Source: Zhongshania sp. R06B22 (GTDB taxonomy: Bacteria; Pseudomonadota; Gammaproteobacteria; Pseudomonadales; Spongiibacteraceae). From it: a DNA stretch of 64,000 nucleotides. Positions 38,291-48,633 of this stretch are shown piece by piece; position 1 is the stretch's first letter; each line of letters opens with the position of its first letter. The notes beneath the pieces are model-generated. The model was not told the DNA's origin. It searched no databases and saw only the letters and a program-made list of their open reading frames with translations. The stretch spans positions 2,604,001 through 2,668,000 of the forward strand of contig NZ_JBFRYB010000001.1 in assembly GCF_040892595.1 (NCBI RefSeq). Direction: 5' to 3'. A program made the position numbers and the translations under genes.

Positions 38291-40930
38291 ATGCCAGTGC
38301 GATTGGGAATAAGAAGATTGATCTTGGTTATGGGTCTACTGCCGATACTCGCTTTATCATTGGCCCTCAGCTCCTACCTGATGATCAGCCAAATCGATGA
38401 GTTGCGGAAGCTCATGACGGAGCGGGCCAAATCCTCAAGTGAACAACTTGCCGTCCTCACCGAGCATGTCCTCACCGCCGGTCACAACAACACCCTCGCG
38501 GCGATTACCTCTGCCGCGCTGGAAGAAACTGCGGTCAAAGCCATCGCAATTTATACTGCGGATATGGATATTATTACCCACGCCGGACCAAAATCTGACT
38601 TATCCATAATCAAAATGAATCCCGGTGAGACACATGCGCAATACGAGTACCTGGAGGATGGCCTACTTATCACTCAGCCGGTGTTCTCGCCATCACTCAG
38701 CTCGCAAGCCGCCACACCCATCGTCGGCTGGGTCGTAATGCAATTCGACTGGCGCCATTTAAAAATACAGCAATACCAGACGCTGCTGATAGGCACGGTA
38801 TTTTTGGTTATCGCTTTTATTATTTGTGTGGGGCTAACCAGTTATATCAATCAATCACTAGCGGCAGACCTCACCACCCTGCGTCAAACTATTCGCAAGA
38901 TGGCCACCGGCTCTCGAAATTTCCATGCACACATACCCGAGAACGATGAATTTAATGAAATTGCCGAAGAGCTCAATCTGCTAAATAATGCCCATCAAAA
39001 TGAGTTACAAGAACTTCAACGCAGTATTGAGCAGACTAATATCGATCTGCGTGAAACCCTCGAAACCGTAGAAGTCCAAAATATTGAGTTAGATCTAGCA
39101 CGTCGAGAAGCCGTAAATGCCAGCCGGATAAAATCGGAATTTCTAGCAAATACCAGCCATGAAATCCGCACCCCACTCAGCGGAATAATCGGCTTTAGTA
39201 AAATTCTACTTAAATCTGAAATGGAAGTTCGCCAGCGCGAAGCTATCGAAACCATTCACAACTCAGCCAATAGTCTGTTAACAATTATTAACGACATCCT
39301 TGATTTTTCAAAGTTAGAAGCCGGCAAACTAGTATTAGATAATGCCCCGGTTAATCTTCGAGAGGCCGTTGAAGACACCTTACAGCTTCTTGCACCCAGT
39401 GCCATTGAAAAAGACCTCGAGCTGGCTTTAATTATTGAAGCTGGCAGCCCAGAAGCGGTAGTGACAGATGGCCTAAGACTAAGGCAAATCCTGACAAACT
39501 TGATCAACAATGCAATAAAATTTACGCCAGCAGGTCATATCAAAGTTTCAATATTAAGCAAACAACAAAGCAGCGAAAACGCCGAAGTAACAATTCAAAT
39601 CAGCGACACTGGGATTGGCCTATCCAAGGAACAACAACAAGAGGTATTCAAAGACTTCAGCCAAGCAGACGCCTCTATCACCCGCCAATACGGTGGCACC
39701 GGCCTCGGATTAGTGATTGTTAAACGCTTGATAGAACAGATGGGCGGTGAGATCGGCATTGTCAGTGAACCTGGCCAAGGCGCTACATTCTGGCTTACAT
39801 TAAATCTGCCGACCAGCACTAACACCATAAAACTGCGTGATTTCAGCGTTCTAAGCGGTAAATCAATCGCCTTATACGATCGCAGCGAACTCCAAACCCA
39901 AGCATTGAAGTCCTTACTTTTATCTTGGGGACTTAAGGTTCATCACTGCAGCAATATTGACGACTTAGCACCTAGCGATTACTGTCTAATTAGCAGCGAT
40001 AATAGCGCTGACTTCCACAAATTACTCTCCGAGCTGGATCGTTCTGCCGTCATTATCACTCCTTACAAAGAGCAGAAAAGTGATCTTGCTGGGCGTACTT
40101 ACCTGAGCAAACCTTTTTCTCACGTTAAATTATTCGACGCTCTTTACAAAGGCTTAGAGCATAATTCAGCAAGCCGAAAACAGGCCGCTCGTTTCCCCAA
40201 TACTAATATTTTAGCGGTCGATGACAACCCCTCAAATTTACATATATTGGGCAATTTCTTAGACGATATGGCCATTCGCACCCACTTTGCACAAAATGGT
40301 GCAGAGGCTTTACAGCAGTGTCGCGAAAAACACTTCGATCTGATTTTTATGGATATACAAATGCCGCAAATGGATGGCATAGAAACGAGCAAGTGCATTC
40401 GCAAAGATGGACTCAATACCGATACACCCATCATTGCCCTGTCCGCCTACTTGTCACCCGACAACCCGTCACAATTGCGCGATGCGGGCATAAACGACTA
40501 CTTCAGCAAACCAATTTCAGAGCGCCAGCTTGCGGCACTGCTTAGCAAACACTTGAGCGCAGCCACGAGTAGTATCGAGCAAGCAAGGCCTGTCGATATC
40601 AAAGAATGTCTTCAACTAACCAAAAACCGCCCACAGCTTGCGGCAGACATGCTGAAGATGTTGCTGGAAACACTGCCCGAGCAACGAAAACATACCTTGC
40701 TAGCAATACAACACAGGGATTTTGATCAGCTTGGTGTTATAACCCACAACTTAAAAGGTGCCTGTTGTTACACTGGCACACCAGCGCTTAAACAACGGGT
40801 TCTTGAACTTGAAAAAGCGCTAGAAAACAAGGGCACATACGAAATCCAAACCACCGCGTTAATTAGTGCCATTGATGATTTACTGGTCTGGCAAGAAGCT
40901 CACGATCTTGGCGTTGTATTCGACATTTAA
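38291..40930 (+). CDS. barA: Hybrid histidine kinase BarA/GacS
   Basis: This 879-residue inner-membrane sensor has transmembrane segments at about 10-31 and 162-184 around a periplasmic sensor domain, then HAMP (about 185-240) and a coiled coil. The HisKA domain has phospho-acceptor H290 (TSHEIRTPLSG), and the ATPase domain has NNAIKF, DTGIGL and GGTGLGL. A degenerate receiver-like stretch precedes the true receiver with D688 (LIFMDIQMPQMDG), and a C-terminal HPt domain has H819 (ITHNLKGACC). This is the BarA/GacS phosphorelay that feeds UvrY/GacA and CsrA-binding small RNAs. Position beside cysM-relA supports the name. Confidence 0.93.
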   Translation: MPVRLGIRRLILVMGLLPILALSLALSSYLMISQIDELRKLMTERAKSSSEQLAVLTEHVLTAGHNNTLAAITSAALEETAVKAIAIYTADMDIITHAGPKSDLSIIKMNPGETHAQYEYLEDGLLITQPVFSPSLSSQAATPIVGWVVMQFDWRHLKIQQYQTLLIGTVFLVIAFIICVGLTSYINQSLAADLTTLRQTIRKMATGSRNFHAHIPENDEFNEIAEELNLLNNAHQNELQELQRSIEQTNIDLRETLETVEVQNIELDLARREAVNASRIKSEFLANTSHEIRTPLSGIIGFSKILLKSEMEVRQREAIETIHNSANSLLTIINDILDFSKLEAGKLVLDNAPVNLREAVEDTLQLLAPSAIEKDLELALIIEAGSPEAVVTDGLRLRQILTNLINNAIKFTPAGHIKVSILSKQQSSENAEVTIQISDTGIGLSKEQQQEVFKDFSQADASITRQYGGTGLGLVIVKRLIEQMGGEIGIVSEPGQGATFWLTLNLPTSTNTIKLRDFSVLSGKSIALYDRSELQTQALKSLLLSWGLKVHHCSNIDDLAPSDYCLISSDNSADFHKLLSELDRSAVIITPYKEQKSDLAGRTYLSKPFSHVKLFDALYKGLEHNSASRKQAARFPNTNILAVDDNPSNLHILGNFLDDMAIRTHFAQNGAEALQQCREKHFDLIFMDIQMPQMDGIETSKCIRKDGLNTDTPIIALSAYLSPDNPSQLRDAGINDYFSKPISERQLAALLSKHLSAATSSIEQARPVDIKECLQLTKNRPQLAADMLKMLLETLPEQRKHTLLAIQHRDFDQLGVITHNLKGACCYTGTPALKQRVLELEKALENKGTYEIQTTALISAIDDLLVWQEAHDLGVVFDI

Positions 40931-40962
40931 CACCATAAGCGGAGTAGAGGCTGGCAGTGCAG

Positions 40963-41697
40963 CTAGTCTTGCTCACGCGCAATGCTAGGCACCGCGCCAG
41001 ACTTAAACAGCGCCCTACTCTGCAAGGGTTTGCTGCCTAACAATGGCTGTAACACTTGCCGAGCTAACTTCTTCGCCGCATTTAAGGCATCGGCACTAAA
41101 GTCATCAGCAGCCAAATGCAATAAATCAGCACCTAAAAATACTAAGCCCGGGGCACCAACCGGTACGGGAACAAAGCCTTCACCGATATTAAATCGATAA
41201 TAGCCTTCTTCTCGGACCGCATCGTCACTGTGTGCACAGCTAGCGAAATTCACACCGTAACCTAGAGACTCTAACAAACTAAATTCAAAGCGCCTAAGCG
41301 TCGGCTCAAAGGTCGCATCAAGCTCAAGGCAACTTAGACAGTGGGTGTAACTGAGAAACACGTCGGGGTGGGGATCATGGCGGAACAGCAGCCGTTCTAA
41401 CAACTCATTAATATAAAAACCACAATACAGCGCCCGGCCCTTGAGGGCGTAGCTTCGCTGATGCTGGGCATCTAGAAGGGTCTTAAGCTCGCCGCGCCCC
41501 TGCCAACTTACAGAGACGAGATTAAACGCCTGAAGCGCAGCCCGCCACTGCTGCCGTGAACGCCCCGCCCCTCGCAAGCCTTTTGCCACGCAGGTAAAAC
41601 GACCGTGCTCTAAGCTAAATAAATCAACTAAGGCACTAGTATCGCGGTAGGGGCGCAAGTGTAGAACAAAACACGGAGCGCCCTCAACGCGGTTCAT
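40963..41697 (-). CDS. recO: DNA repair protein RecO
   Basis: This 244-residue protein has an N-terminal OB-fold (FVLHLRPYRDTSALVDLFSLE; VAKGLRGAGRS) and a helical C-terminal domain. Instead of a full zinc cluster only scattered Cys/His are seen, as in many gammaproteobacteria. RecO anneals single strands and loads RecA on SSB-coated DNA with RecR. It starts two bases after the era stop, as the last gene of the lepA-lepB-rnc-era-recO group, and is convergent with barA. Confidence 0.93.
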   Translation of the reverse strand: MNRVEGAPCFVLHLRPYRDTSALVDLFSLEHGRFTCVAKGLRGAGRSRQQWRAALQAFNLVSVSWQGRGELKTLLDAQHQRSYALKGRALYCGFYINELLERLLFRHDPHPDVFLSYTHCLSCLELDATFEPTLRRFEFSLLESLGYGVNFASCAHSDDAVREEGYYRFNIGEGFVPVPVGAPGLVFLGADLLHLAADDFSADALNAAKKLARQVLQPLLGSKPLQSRALFKSGAVPSIAREQD

Positions 41698-41699
41698 AG

Positions 41700-42620
41700 T
41701 TATTTAAAATCGTTGTAACCAAGACTGCGCAATGCACGCTCATCATCCGCCCATCCAGACTTAACCTTAACCCATAGACGCAACATCACCTTATTATCGA
41801 ATGCAATTTCCATATCTTTACGGGCTTCAGTGCCGATTTGCCGCAAACGGCTACCGCCTTCACCAATAATAATTTTCTTCTGGCCGTCGCGCTCCACCAG
41901 AATTAAAGCGCTGATCTCCAATAGACGTGGAGAGGCTTTAAACTCTTCAATTTCTACGGTCATCGAGTAGGGAATTTCTTCACCTAGCTGACGCATGATT
42001 TTTTCTCGCACCAACTCAGCAGCCAAAAAGCGCTCACTGCGATCAGTAATTTGATCTTCAGGATACATATGCACTTTTTCAGGTAAAAATCGTGCGATAA
42101 CCGCTTCCAGCTCCTCCCGATTATGGCCGCGTAAAGCGGACACTGGGACCACGTCATCAAAAGTGTGCCTAGCCTGCAAATTCTGGATAAGGGGCAATAA
42201 TTGGCCCTTATTATCGAGCCGATCGACTTTATTGATAACAAGAACAACTGGGCAATGCGCATTTTTAAGATTGCGCAAGACCAGTTCATCGTCTTCAGTC
42301 CAGCGATCCCTGTCCACTAGGAATAATACTAAATCGACATCCTTCATCGCGGAACTCGCCGCGCGATTCATGTAGCGATTCAGGGCCTTCTCTTCTTTGA
42401 CGTGTAAACCTGGCGTATCAACATATATAAACTGATTCGCGCCGTCGGTTTTAATACCTAGCACTTGGTGCCTAGTGGTTTGCGGCTTACGAGAAGTGAT
42501 ACTAATCTTCTGCCCAAGGATATGATTAAGCAAAGTTGACTTACCCACATTTGGGCGTCCTACAATGGCTATAAAACCACAGCGTTGCGTACTCATATCA
42601 TTGGGCTCTTCATTACTCAT
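41700..42620 (-). CDS. era: GTPase Era
   Basis: This 306-residue GTPase has G1 GRPNVGKST (21-29), G3 DTPGLH and G4 NKVD, plus the C-terminal KH domain ([20 protein letters not shown]). It binds 16S rRNA and helps assemble the 30S subunit. The ATG overlaps the rnc stop (ATGA), so it is coupled to RNase III. A second in-frame ATG eight codons on is an alternative start. Confidence 0.97.
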   Translation of the reverse strand: MSNEEPNDMSTQRCGFIAIVGRPNVGKSTLLNHILGQKISITSRKPQTTRHQVLGIKTDGANQFIYVDTPGLHVKEEKALNRYMNRAASSAMKDVDLVLFLVDRDRWTEDDELVLRNLKNAHCPVVLVINKVDRLDNKGQLLPLIQNLQARHTFDDVVPVSALRGHNREELEAVIARFLPEKVHMYPEDQITDRSERFLAAELVREKIMRQLGEEIPYSMTVEIEEFKASPRLLEISALILVERDGQKKIIIGEGGSRLRQIGTEARKDMEIAFDNKVMLRLWVKVKSGWADDERALRSLGYNDFK

Positions 42621-43300
42621 TCGGTATCCTTTAAGGCGGTCAGCACTTTTTTAGCGGCGGCTTGCTCGGCCTTGCGACGGCTGCTACCCGAAGCCGATAT
42701 CGCTGATGTTAATAACGATACCGAACAACTCACTATAAACGTTTGTTGATGATCAGCACCTTCGGTATCTAGAAGCTGATAATCAGGTAAAGGCAACTTG
42801 CGCGCCTGTAAAAACTCTTGGAGCTTAGTTTTCGCATCTTTGTGACTAGACTCTGGATTAAGTACCGTAAGCCGAGAATCAAACCAAGCCAGCACCCGTT
42901 CGCGGCACACATCAAATCCAGCTTCTATAAAAATAGCACCTATCAATGCCTCAACGGCATCAGCAAGCGTAGAGTTACGACGATGACCACCGGTGTTTTT
43001 TTCACCAGCCCCCAGTCGTAAAAAACTACCTAAATCGAATTCCGTGGCTAGTTCAGCCAAGGTCTTACCACTCACCAAAAGAGCACGAATGCGACTCAGC
43101 TCGCCCTCACGCAGATTTGGAAAACGCTCATACAAAACCTCAGCAATAATCATATTGAGGAGGGAGTCTCCCAAAAACTCAATACGCTCATTGTTGTTTG
43201 CACTAAAGCTACGGTGGGTGATGGCCATTGCAAGCAATGACTCATCTTTAAATTGATAGCCAATCTTCTGACATAACTCGTCAGGGGTTTTTAAGTTCAA
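42617..43300 (-). CDS. rnc: Ribonuclease III
   Basis: This 227-residue double-strand-specific endonuclease matures rRNA and regulates mRNAs. The catalytic signature [13 protein letters not shown] holds E41 and D45, and [18 protein letters not shown] supplies the second acidic pair. A C-terminal dsRNA-binding domain ends [16 protein letters not shown]. The only start that keeps the normal N-terminus is a TTG at 43300, which overlaps the stop of the preceding gene as TTGA. A rare start plus overlap suggests weak, coupled translation. Confidence 0.94.
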   Translation of the reverse strand: MNLKTPDELCQKIGYQFKDESLLAMAITHRSFSANNNERIEFLGDSLLNMIIAEVLYERFPNLREGELSRIRALLVSGKTLAELATEFDLGSFLRLGAGEKNTGGHRRNSTLADAVEALIGAIFIEAGFDVCRERVLAWFDSRLTVLNPESSHKDAKTKLQEFLQARKLPLPDYQLLDTEGADHQQTFIVSCSVSLLTSAISASGSSRRKAEQAAAKKVLTALKDTE

Positions 43301-43668
43301 CGCCGGGGCACCACATAAAGTGCGTCATCAAAGCGAACCACAGCATCAATATTGAATATTAATGGGGTTCTCTTTTCGTAGCGAGCATCGATCACAACGC
43401 CCTTTTTATCATTGCTTATTTTAATATCTCGCAAGGAAATAGCTTCCACTCGATTGGTCAGAAAGCGTCCAGAAATATCACGACGAACGCCAGCCGGTGT
43501 TGGGTCACTGTCCCGTTCCTCACTAGCGACATCCTCGAGAATTCGCGTCAAGGTCCAGTAATCAACGTAAATAGGCATTAACTTTACGCCAACCGTAGCA
43601 AATATAATCACCGTGCCCAATATCAGCACCGTGGGAATCATCCCTATACCAGCTTGTTTTGCTTTCAT
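43297..43668 (-). CDS. DUF4845 membrane protein
   Basis: From the ATG at 43668 (AGGACA upstream) the product has 123 residues, with one N-terminal membrane anchor (GMIPTVLILGTVIIFATVGV) and a small periplasmic domain ending in VVPRR. The longer frame into lepB is not credible. DUF4845 proteins occur almost always between lepB and rnc in gammaproteobacteria; their function is unknown. Confidence 0.88.
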   Translation of the reverse strand: MKAKQAGIGMIPTVLILGTVIIFATVGVKLMPIYVDYWTLTRILEDVASEERDSDPTPAGVRRDISGRFLTNRVEAISLRDIKISNDKKGVVIDARYEKRTPLIFNIDAVVRFDDALYVVPRR

Positions 43669-43684
43669 CGTTGTTGTCCTATCG

Positions 43685-44740
43685 CTAAGGTATCCGACCG
43701 ACTCGATTAAAACTTGGTAAATCGCTAAAGGCCTGCCAATGCATCCAAATAGCAAAGGCCTGCCCTACTATATTCTCCTCAGGCACCTGACCCCAAACGC
43801 GGCTGTCACTGCTATTATCGCGATTATCACCCATCATAAAATAATGACCAGGGGCAACACTTGTCACAAAATCGCCGCGATAAATCCGTTTATCATGATG
43901 AATAAAGTGATCAACATTACCCAGCTGTTCACTCAACACTTGGGTCACCGGCTGCAAGGGCGGCACTTCAGCTATTAAGGTTCGCTGGATTAACTCATCA
44001 TTAATATACAACTGCTTATTAACGTAGCGAATCTGATCACCGGGTAGGCCCACCACGCGCTTGATAAAGTAACGGCTATCGTTAGGAGGAAAAAACACCA
44101 TCACATCGCCGCGCTTAGGTTCTCCGACTTCAAAAATTTTGGTGCCGACTACCGGCAAACGCAGACCGTAATTAAACTTGTTGACTAAAATATAGTCGCC
44201 CACTTCTAAACTAGGCACCATCGACGCAGACGGAATTTGAAATGGCTCAATAACAAATGAGCGCAAGACCAACACCACTAGTAATACCGGAAAAAACGAG
44301 CGGGCATTTTCGGCAATAGGCAACATGCCACCGAACTCAGATTTTAATGCATCTTGATCCTGTTTCACAAAGTAGGTGATATACACCGCCACGTTGCCAG
44401 CGCTGACGTAAGCTTGGCGAGCCTTTTCAAAGACAAAGCGATCCAAGCCAGCAATAATGCCTGCGACAATAGTCAGCACGACTAATGCTAGTGCAAAATC
44501 ACCATCTTTCAACAATACCACGCTAGCAATCCAAGCAAACCACGCAAATACAACCACGCGATAAGTCCATTCGAGCCAGCCAGGCACCACTTGCTGACGG
44601 AGCGTCTCCGCGTCGCCGGCCGTGCGCTTCTCGGCACACCATTTCAATGCCTGCTGCATTTGTCGGCGGCCCTTCACTTCTTGAATCAGCCAGACGACTA
44701 GAGATACAGCCGCAACAACCATTAGAATCAAATTCACCAT
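43685..44740 (-). CDS. lepB: Signal peptidase I
   Basis: This 351-residue inner-membrane protease removes signal peptides from exported proteins. The catalytic Ser is S173 (IPSASMVPSL) and the general base K227 (YFIKRVVGLPGD); GDNRDNSSDSR is the conserved C-terminal box. Three hydrophobic segments precede the catalytic domain, one more than the usual two. A long cytoplasmic loop between the first and second makes it longer than most family members. It lies between lepA and DUF4845. Confidence 0.95.
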   Translation of the reverse strand: MVNLILMVVAAVSLVVWLIQEVKGRRQMQQALKWCAEKRTAGDAETLRQQVVPGWLEWTYRVVVFAWFAWIASVVLLKDGDFALALVVLTIVAGIIAGLDRFVFEKARQAYVSAGNVAVYITYFVKQDQDALKSEFGGMLPIAENARSFFPVLLVVLVLRSFVIEPFQIPSASMVPSLEVGDYILVNKFNYGLRLPVVGTKIFEVGEPKRGDVMVFFPPNDSRYFIKRVVGLPGDQIRYVNKQLYINDELIQRTLIAEVPPLQPVTQVLSEQLGNVDHFIHHDKRIYRGDFVTSVAPGHYFMMGDNRDNSSDSRVWGQVPEENIVGQAFAIWMHWQAFSDLPSFNRVGRIP

Positions 44741-44755
44741 GCGGCTATTTATCCT

Positions 44756-46555
44756 TTAACTATCAATTTTAAGTACTGCCAAAAAGGCGGTTTGTGGAAT
44801 TTCAACATTGCCCACTTGCTTCATGCGTTTCTTACCGGCTTTTTGTTTCTCTAATAACTTACGCTTACGCGATACATCACCGCCGTAACATTTTGCGGTA
44901 ACATTTTTACGCAATGCTTTTACCGTTTGCCTTGCAATAACATGCCCGCCAATGGCGGCCTGGATGGCAACATCAAACATCTGCCGGGGAATTAATTCCT
45001 GCATTTTATCAACCAACTGACGGCCGCGATTTTGAGCAATATCTCGATGCACAATTAAAGCCAATGCATCCACTCTATCACCGTTAATCAATACGTCCAG
45101 TTTGACTAAGTTTGCCGCTTCAAAACGATCAAAACTATAATCCAAAGACGCAAAGCCGCGGCTCACCGACTTCAGTCTATCAAAAAAGTCTAGCACGACC
45201 TCGCTCATGGGGATTTCCCAGTTTAAGGAAACTTGCTGCCCCAGGAACTGCATGTCTTTTTGCACACCACGCTTCTCTGCACATAGGCTAATCACATTAC
45301 CCAAATGCTCTTGCGGCACCAAAATATTGACTCTGGCGATTGGCTCACGGGTTTCTTCGACTTCACCTGGATCTGGCATGGAAGACGGGTTATCAACCAT
45401 CGCCACTTCACCGTTCTTTTTCAACACCTCATAAATTACCGTGGGCGCTGTGGTGATAAGATCTAGGCCGTATTCGCGTTCCAAGCGCTCTTGAATAATT
45501 TCCATGTGTAAGGTGCCAAGGAAACCACAGCGAAAGCCAAAACCTAGAGCGTCTGAGCTTTCCGGCTCATAGAACAAGGACGCGTCATTAAGGGTGAGTT
45601 TACTCAGCGCGTCACGAAAATCCTCATAATCTTCTGTCGACACCGTAAACAGACCCGCATACACCTGCGGTTTCACTTTTTTGAAACCGGGCAATGAGTC
45701 AACTGTGGGCGTCGAGGCGTGAGTTAAGGTGTCCCCTACCGGAGCGCCATGAATATCTTTGATGCCGGCAATAACAAAGCCAACTTCACCCGCGCGCAAG
45801 ATACCAGTTGATGTCTGTTTCGGGGTAAAAATACCGACAACATCTACCACCTGCGACTTACCGAGCGACTTGGTGATAATTTTATCACCGCGCTTCAAAG
45901 TGCCATTTTTGACCCTGACCAAGGACACAACACCTTGATAATTATCGAACCAAGAGTCAATAATCAGCGCTTGTAAGGGCGCGTCGGGGTCACCAACGGG
46001 TGGCGGGATTTTTGCGACCAAATGTTCCAGAGCATCAATAATACCCATGCCCGACTTAGCGGAAACGGCAACCGCGTCACTGGCGTCTACACCAATGATT
46101 TCCTCGATCTCGTGTTTTACCTTGTCTGGATCGGCTTGGGGTAAATCCATTTTATTCAAAATGGGCAATACTTCCAGCCCCTGCTCTATAGCCGTATAAC
46201 AATTCGCGACCGACTGCGCCTCTACGCCCTGCGCCGCATCCACCACCAATAACGCCCCTTCACAGGCAGCTAAGGAACGCGATACCTCATAAGAGAAATC
46301 AACGTGACCTGGTGTGTCGATGAAATTAAGCTGATACGTCTTGCCATCGAGTGCAGTGTAGTTAAGCGTGACCGACTGAGCTTTGATGGTAATACCGCGC
46401 TCGCGCTCAATATCCATTGAATCTAAGACCTGAGCGGACATTTCACGCTCTGTCAGACCGCCACAGGTCTGAATGAAACGATCCGCTAGGGTAGATTTAC
46501 CGTGGTCAATATGGGCAATAATTGAAAAATTGCGAATTAAATCGAGACTAGACAC
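44756..46555 (-). CDS. lepA: Elongation factor 4 (LepA)
   Basis: This 599-residue translational GTPase has G1 [13 protein letters not shown]3 DTPGHVDF and G4 NKMDLPQ, and the LepA-specific C-terminal domain ending with [23 protein letters not shown] sequence. It acts on the ribosome during initiation and back-translocation. The start is a GTG at 46555, which gives the expected N-terminus ([12 protein letters not shown]); no strong ribosome-binding site is visible. It heads the lepA-lepB-rnc-era-recO group. Confidence 0.96.
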   Translation of the reverse strand: MSSLDLIRNFSIIAHIDHGKSTLADRFIQTCGGLTEREMSAQVLDSMDIERERGITIKAQSVTLNYTALDGKTYQLNFIDTPGHVDFSYEVSRSLAACEGALLVVDAAQGVEAQSVANCYTAIEQGLEVLPILNKMDLPQADPDKVKHEIEEIIGVDASDAVAVSAKSGMGIIDALEHLVAKIPPPVGDPDAPLQALIIDSWFDNYQGVVSLVRVKNGTLKRGDKIITKSLGKSQVVDVVGIFTPKQTSTGILRAGEVGFVIAGIKDIHGAPVGDTLTHASTPTVDSLPGFKKVKPQVYAGLFTVSTEDYEDFRDALSKLTLNDASLFYEPESSDALGFGFRCGFLGTLHMEIIQERLEREYGLDLITTAPTVIYEVLKKNGEVAMVDNPSSMPDPGEVEETREPIARVNILVPQEHLGNVISLCAEKRGVQKDMQFLGQQVSLNWEIPMSEVVLDFFDRLKSVSRGFASLDYSFDRFEAANLVKLDVLINGDRVDALALIVHRDIAQNRGRQLVDKMQELIPRQMFDVAIQAAIGGHVIARQTVKALRKNVTAKCYGGDVSRKRKLLEKQKAGKKRMKQVGNVEIPQTAFLAVLKIDS

Positions 46556-46644
46556 GCTCGGCTTATACCTCAGAGAAACAAAAATGGTGGATTTTCAGAG
46601 GCGCGATTGTATCGCAAAGCCGCAGCTCTAGGCTATGAATAGAC

Positions 46645-47136
46645 TCACTCAGAATAGGCTGTAGCGTTAATAGCAACGGAATTAATCAAGGATGGGTCAT
46701 ATTTAGCCACCACAGTGGCCTGAAAAGCGGGTTTATTCTGAATATACATCGCGTGTAAACGCACCATCACCATACCGACAACGAAGCCGCTTAAGGCGCC
46801 TATGGCCGCAGTGACGTCGCCCGGCTGGTATTGTGCAGCCAGGGCCATACCCGCAATCATGGTAAATAATGGCACTAAGTAGACCATCATAGCGCCAACA
46901 ATCAGAGCTCTCTCCGGAATACTGATTTCTACTTCGTCGTTCAACTGAAATGAATCTGCCGCGAGGGGTCCAAGCAATACTCGCAACTGATTGCGGCGGC
47001 CGTCAGTCACTTTGTTCATTAAACCTTGGCCACACCCCTTTTGAGCGGCACAGCTGCCGCAGGTGCTGCGGCGAATTGTCTCTACCCACAAAGCGTGGTC
47101 TTCGATTCCGACAACGCGGCCTGTTTCACTGATCAC
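46645..47136 (-). CDS. rseC: SoxR-reducing/sigma-E regulatory protein RseC (MucC)
   Basis: This 163-residue inner-membrane protein has an N-terminal Cys cluster (C26, C29 and C35 in STCGSCAAQKGCGQG) and two transmembrane segments (about 80-125). The frame can start at a TTG (47148), but the GTG at 47136 has GGAG five bases upstream and overlaps the rseB stop as GTGA, so I choose it. It is the fourth gene of the sigma-E group. The next gene is lepA: mucD/degP, which follows in Pseudomonas, is absent. Confidence 0.88.
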   Translation of the reverse strand: MISETGRVVGIEDHALWVETIRRSTCGSCAAQKGCGQGLMNKVTDGRRNQLRVLLGPLAADSFQLNDEVEISIPERALIVGAMMVYLVPLFTMIAGMALAAQYQPGDVTAAIGALSGFVVGMVMVRLHAMYIQNKPAFQATVVAKYDPSLINSVAINATAYSE

Positions 47137-48050
47137 GGCTGCTCCCAACTCAAAGATTTTGCCACTTGCTTGGCTGTTAACATCGGCACCTCACCAACTA
47201 CTGTCGCAAACATCCCCGAATCAGGGAAGGCGACGGTATAGCTTACCGAAGCGCCTCGGCGCATACCACCCTCAGCCACTTTCGCCGCGCCAGTATCAGC
47301 CTTTAAGAGAGGCTCCACAAATACCGACATCACTGCAAGACCATCGGTATAAGTGATTGCGCCGCCATCATCTCCGGTGTCTTGTAAGGGCGTAAATCCC
47401 GCAGGAATCCAGTTAGGCCGCCAGAGCTGCGCCCGGCTTGCCACAGGACCATCTAGCGCAGCTGGTGTGTGCTCAACTTCGATGGCACCATCGACCACTA
47501 ACTCGTTATCGGGAATATTCAAATCTAACATAACGTACTGAAATCGCTCCAGCACCTTGCCCTGCTGGTTTACAATATCTGAGCGAAGTAGCAAGCCGGT
47601 TTCCTTGTCCAGCGATAATTGATACCCAAGACGGTAAACATCACGCGGCTTTATTGACAGAGTTACCGTATCGCGGCCTGCCACCCGGCCTTCACCTTCT
47701 ATATCAAGGTCGTAATAGCGATAAAAGCCTTGGTCTTCATCAGGATTAACAAGCCGAATTAACTGAGGCCCCGGGTGAACACAATTAACGTCGTGTCCGT
47801 GATGAACCAAGTCTTGGTGATCACCGTCAAGCGACTCCAAGGCTTCAAATTCTTTGCCTTCATTGACAATATGAGTAATACGATAGCTACTCAGCTGGTC
47901 ACCCAGCTGATAAGTCACAATAGCGCGATAATTTAATTCACGATGACTATGCGTCATTCGATTAAGCAGTTCACTTCCCGAGTCAAGGCTGAGGACTGGG
48001 GCACTAAGCAAAACTGCAGCGAGCGTGGTGCAAGCAAGCCTAGCAATCAC
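47133..48050 (-). CDS. rseB: Sigma-E regulatory protein RseB (MucB)
   Basis: This periplasmic protein binds the anti-sigma factor RseA and protects it from cleavage, sensing mislocalised envelope components. I start it at a GTG at 48050, two bases past the rseA stop, with AGGAG upstream. This gives 305 residues beginning with a clean signal peptide (IARLACTTLAAVLLSAPVLS). The longer frame to 48167 overlaps rseA. LNRMTHSHRELNYRAIVTYQ and the VVGEVPMLTAKQVAKSL tail are typical. Confidence 0.92.
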   Translation of the reverse strand: MIARLACTTLAAVLLSAPVLSLDSGSELLNRMTHSHRELNYRAIVTYQLGDQLSSYRITHIVNEGKEFEALESLDGDHQDLVHHGHDVNCVHPGPQLIRLVNPDEDQGFYRYYDLDIEGEGRVAGRDTVTLSIKPRDVYRLGYQLSLDKETGLLLRSDIVNQQGKVLERFQYVMLDLNIPDNELVVDGAIEVEHTPAALDGPVASRAQLWRPNWIPAGFTPLQDTGDDGGAITYTDGLAVMSVFVEPLLKADTGAAKVAEGGMRRGASVSYTVAFPDSGMFATVVGEVPMLTAKQVAKSLSWEQP

Positions 48051-48051
48051 C

Positions 48052-48633
48052 CTATTCGGACTCCTGCGAGACAACCCGCGCGTAGGACACCATGCCTTGA
48101 CCATTATTAAACGCAGCCCGATCGGTGTGCTTGCGCAAATATGCTTCAAAGCGCTTACGAGACTCAAGATCGTTATTCAGTAGCGGCCCGGCCGGGGAAG
48201 CCTGCGCCTGAGCACTAACCGCTACCCCACCCACTGCCGCTGACGACGCCTGCGCAGGATACACTCGACCACTCACACCATTATTGTCGGCCACCATTTG
48301 CGAGGAGCCACCAAACATGTTGCTACCCAGCGAGCCAATAACGACCACCGCAGCAACACTGGCCGCAATGGCAAGTCCAGAGACAGCCTGTTTCCAGCCA
48401 TTCTCGGAGCCACTCATCTGCTCATCGCCGGCAATTTCCGCCATAACTCGCGAGGAAATATCCCAGCCTAAAAAAGGACTACTTTCGTTTTTGAGCAGCT
48501 GCTGACTGCGGTGTAAGTCAGCCCACTCACTGCGAATTGCCTGCTGGTCAGCGTTGAGAATACGCCTGAGTTCCAGTTCGCTCGCCTCGCCATCCATCAA
48601 TGCTGATAGAGACTCTCTGACGGTATCGCTCAT
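48052..48633 (-). CDS. rseA: Anti-sigma-E factor RseA (MucA)
   Basis: This 193-residue protein has a cytoplasmic anti-sigma domain (residues 1-80: ESLSALMDGEASELELRRIL) and one membrane segment (about 90-110: GLAIAASVAAVVVIGSLG). The periplasmic tail ends YARVVSQES and is where DegS would cleave. It holds RpoE inactive at the membrane. The start overlaps the rpoE stop as ATGA. Confidence 0.93.
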   Translation of the reverse strand: MSDTVRESLSALMDGEASELELRRILNADQQAIRSEWADLHRSQQLLKNESSPFLGWDISSRVMAEIAGDEQMSGSENGWKQAVSGLAIAASVAAVVVIGSLGSNMFGGSSQMVADNNGVSGRVYPAQASSAAVGGVAVSAQAQASPAGPLLNNDLESRKRFEAYLRKHTDRAAFNNGQGMVSYARVVSQESE

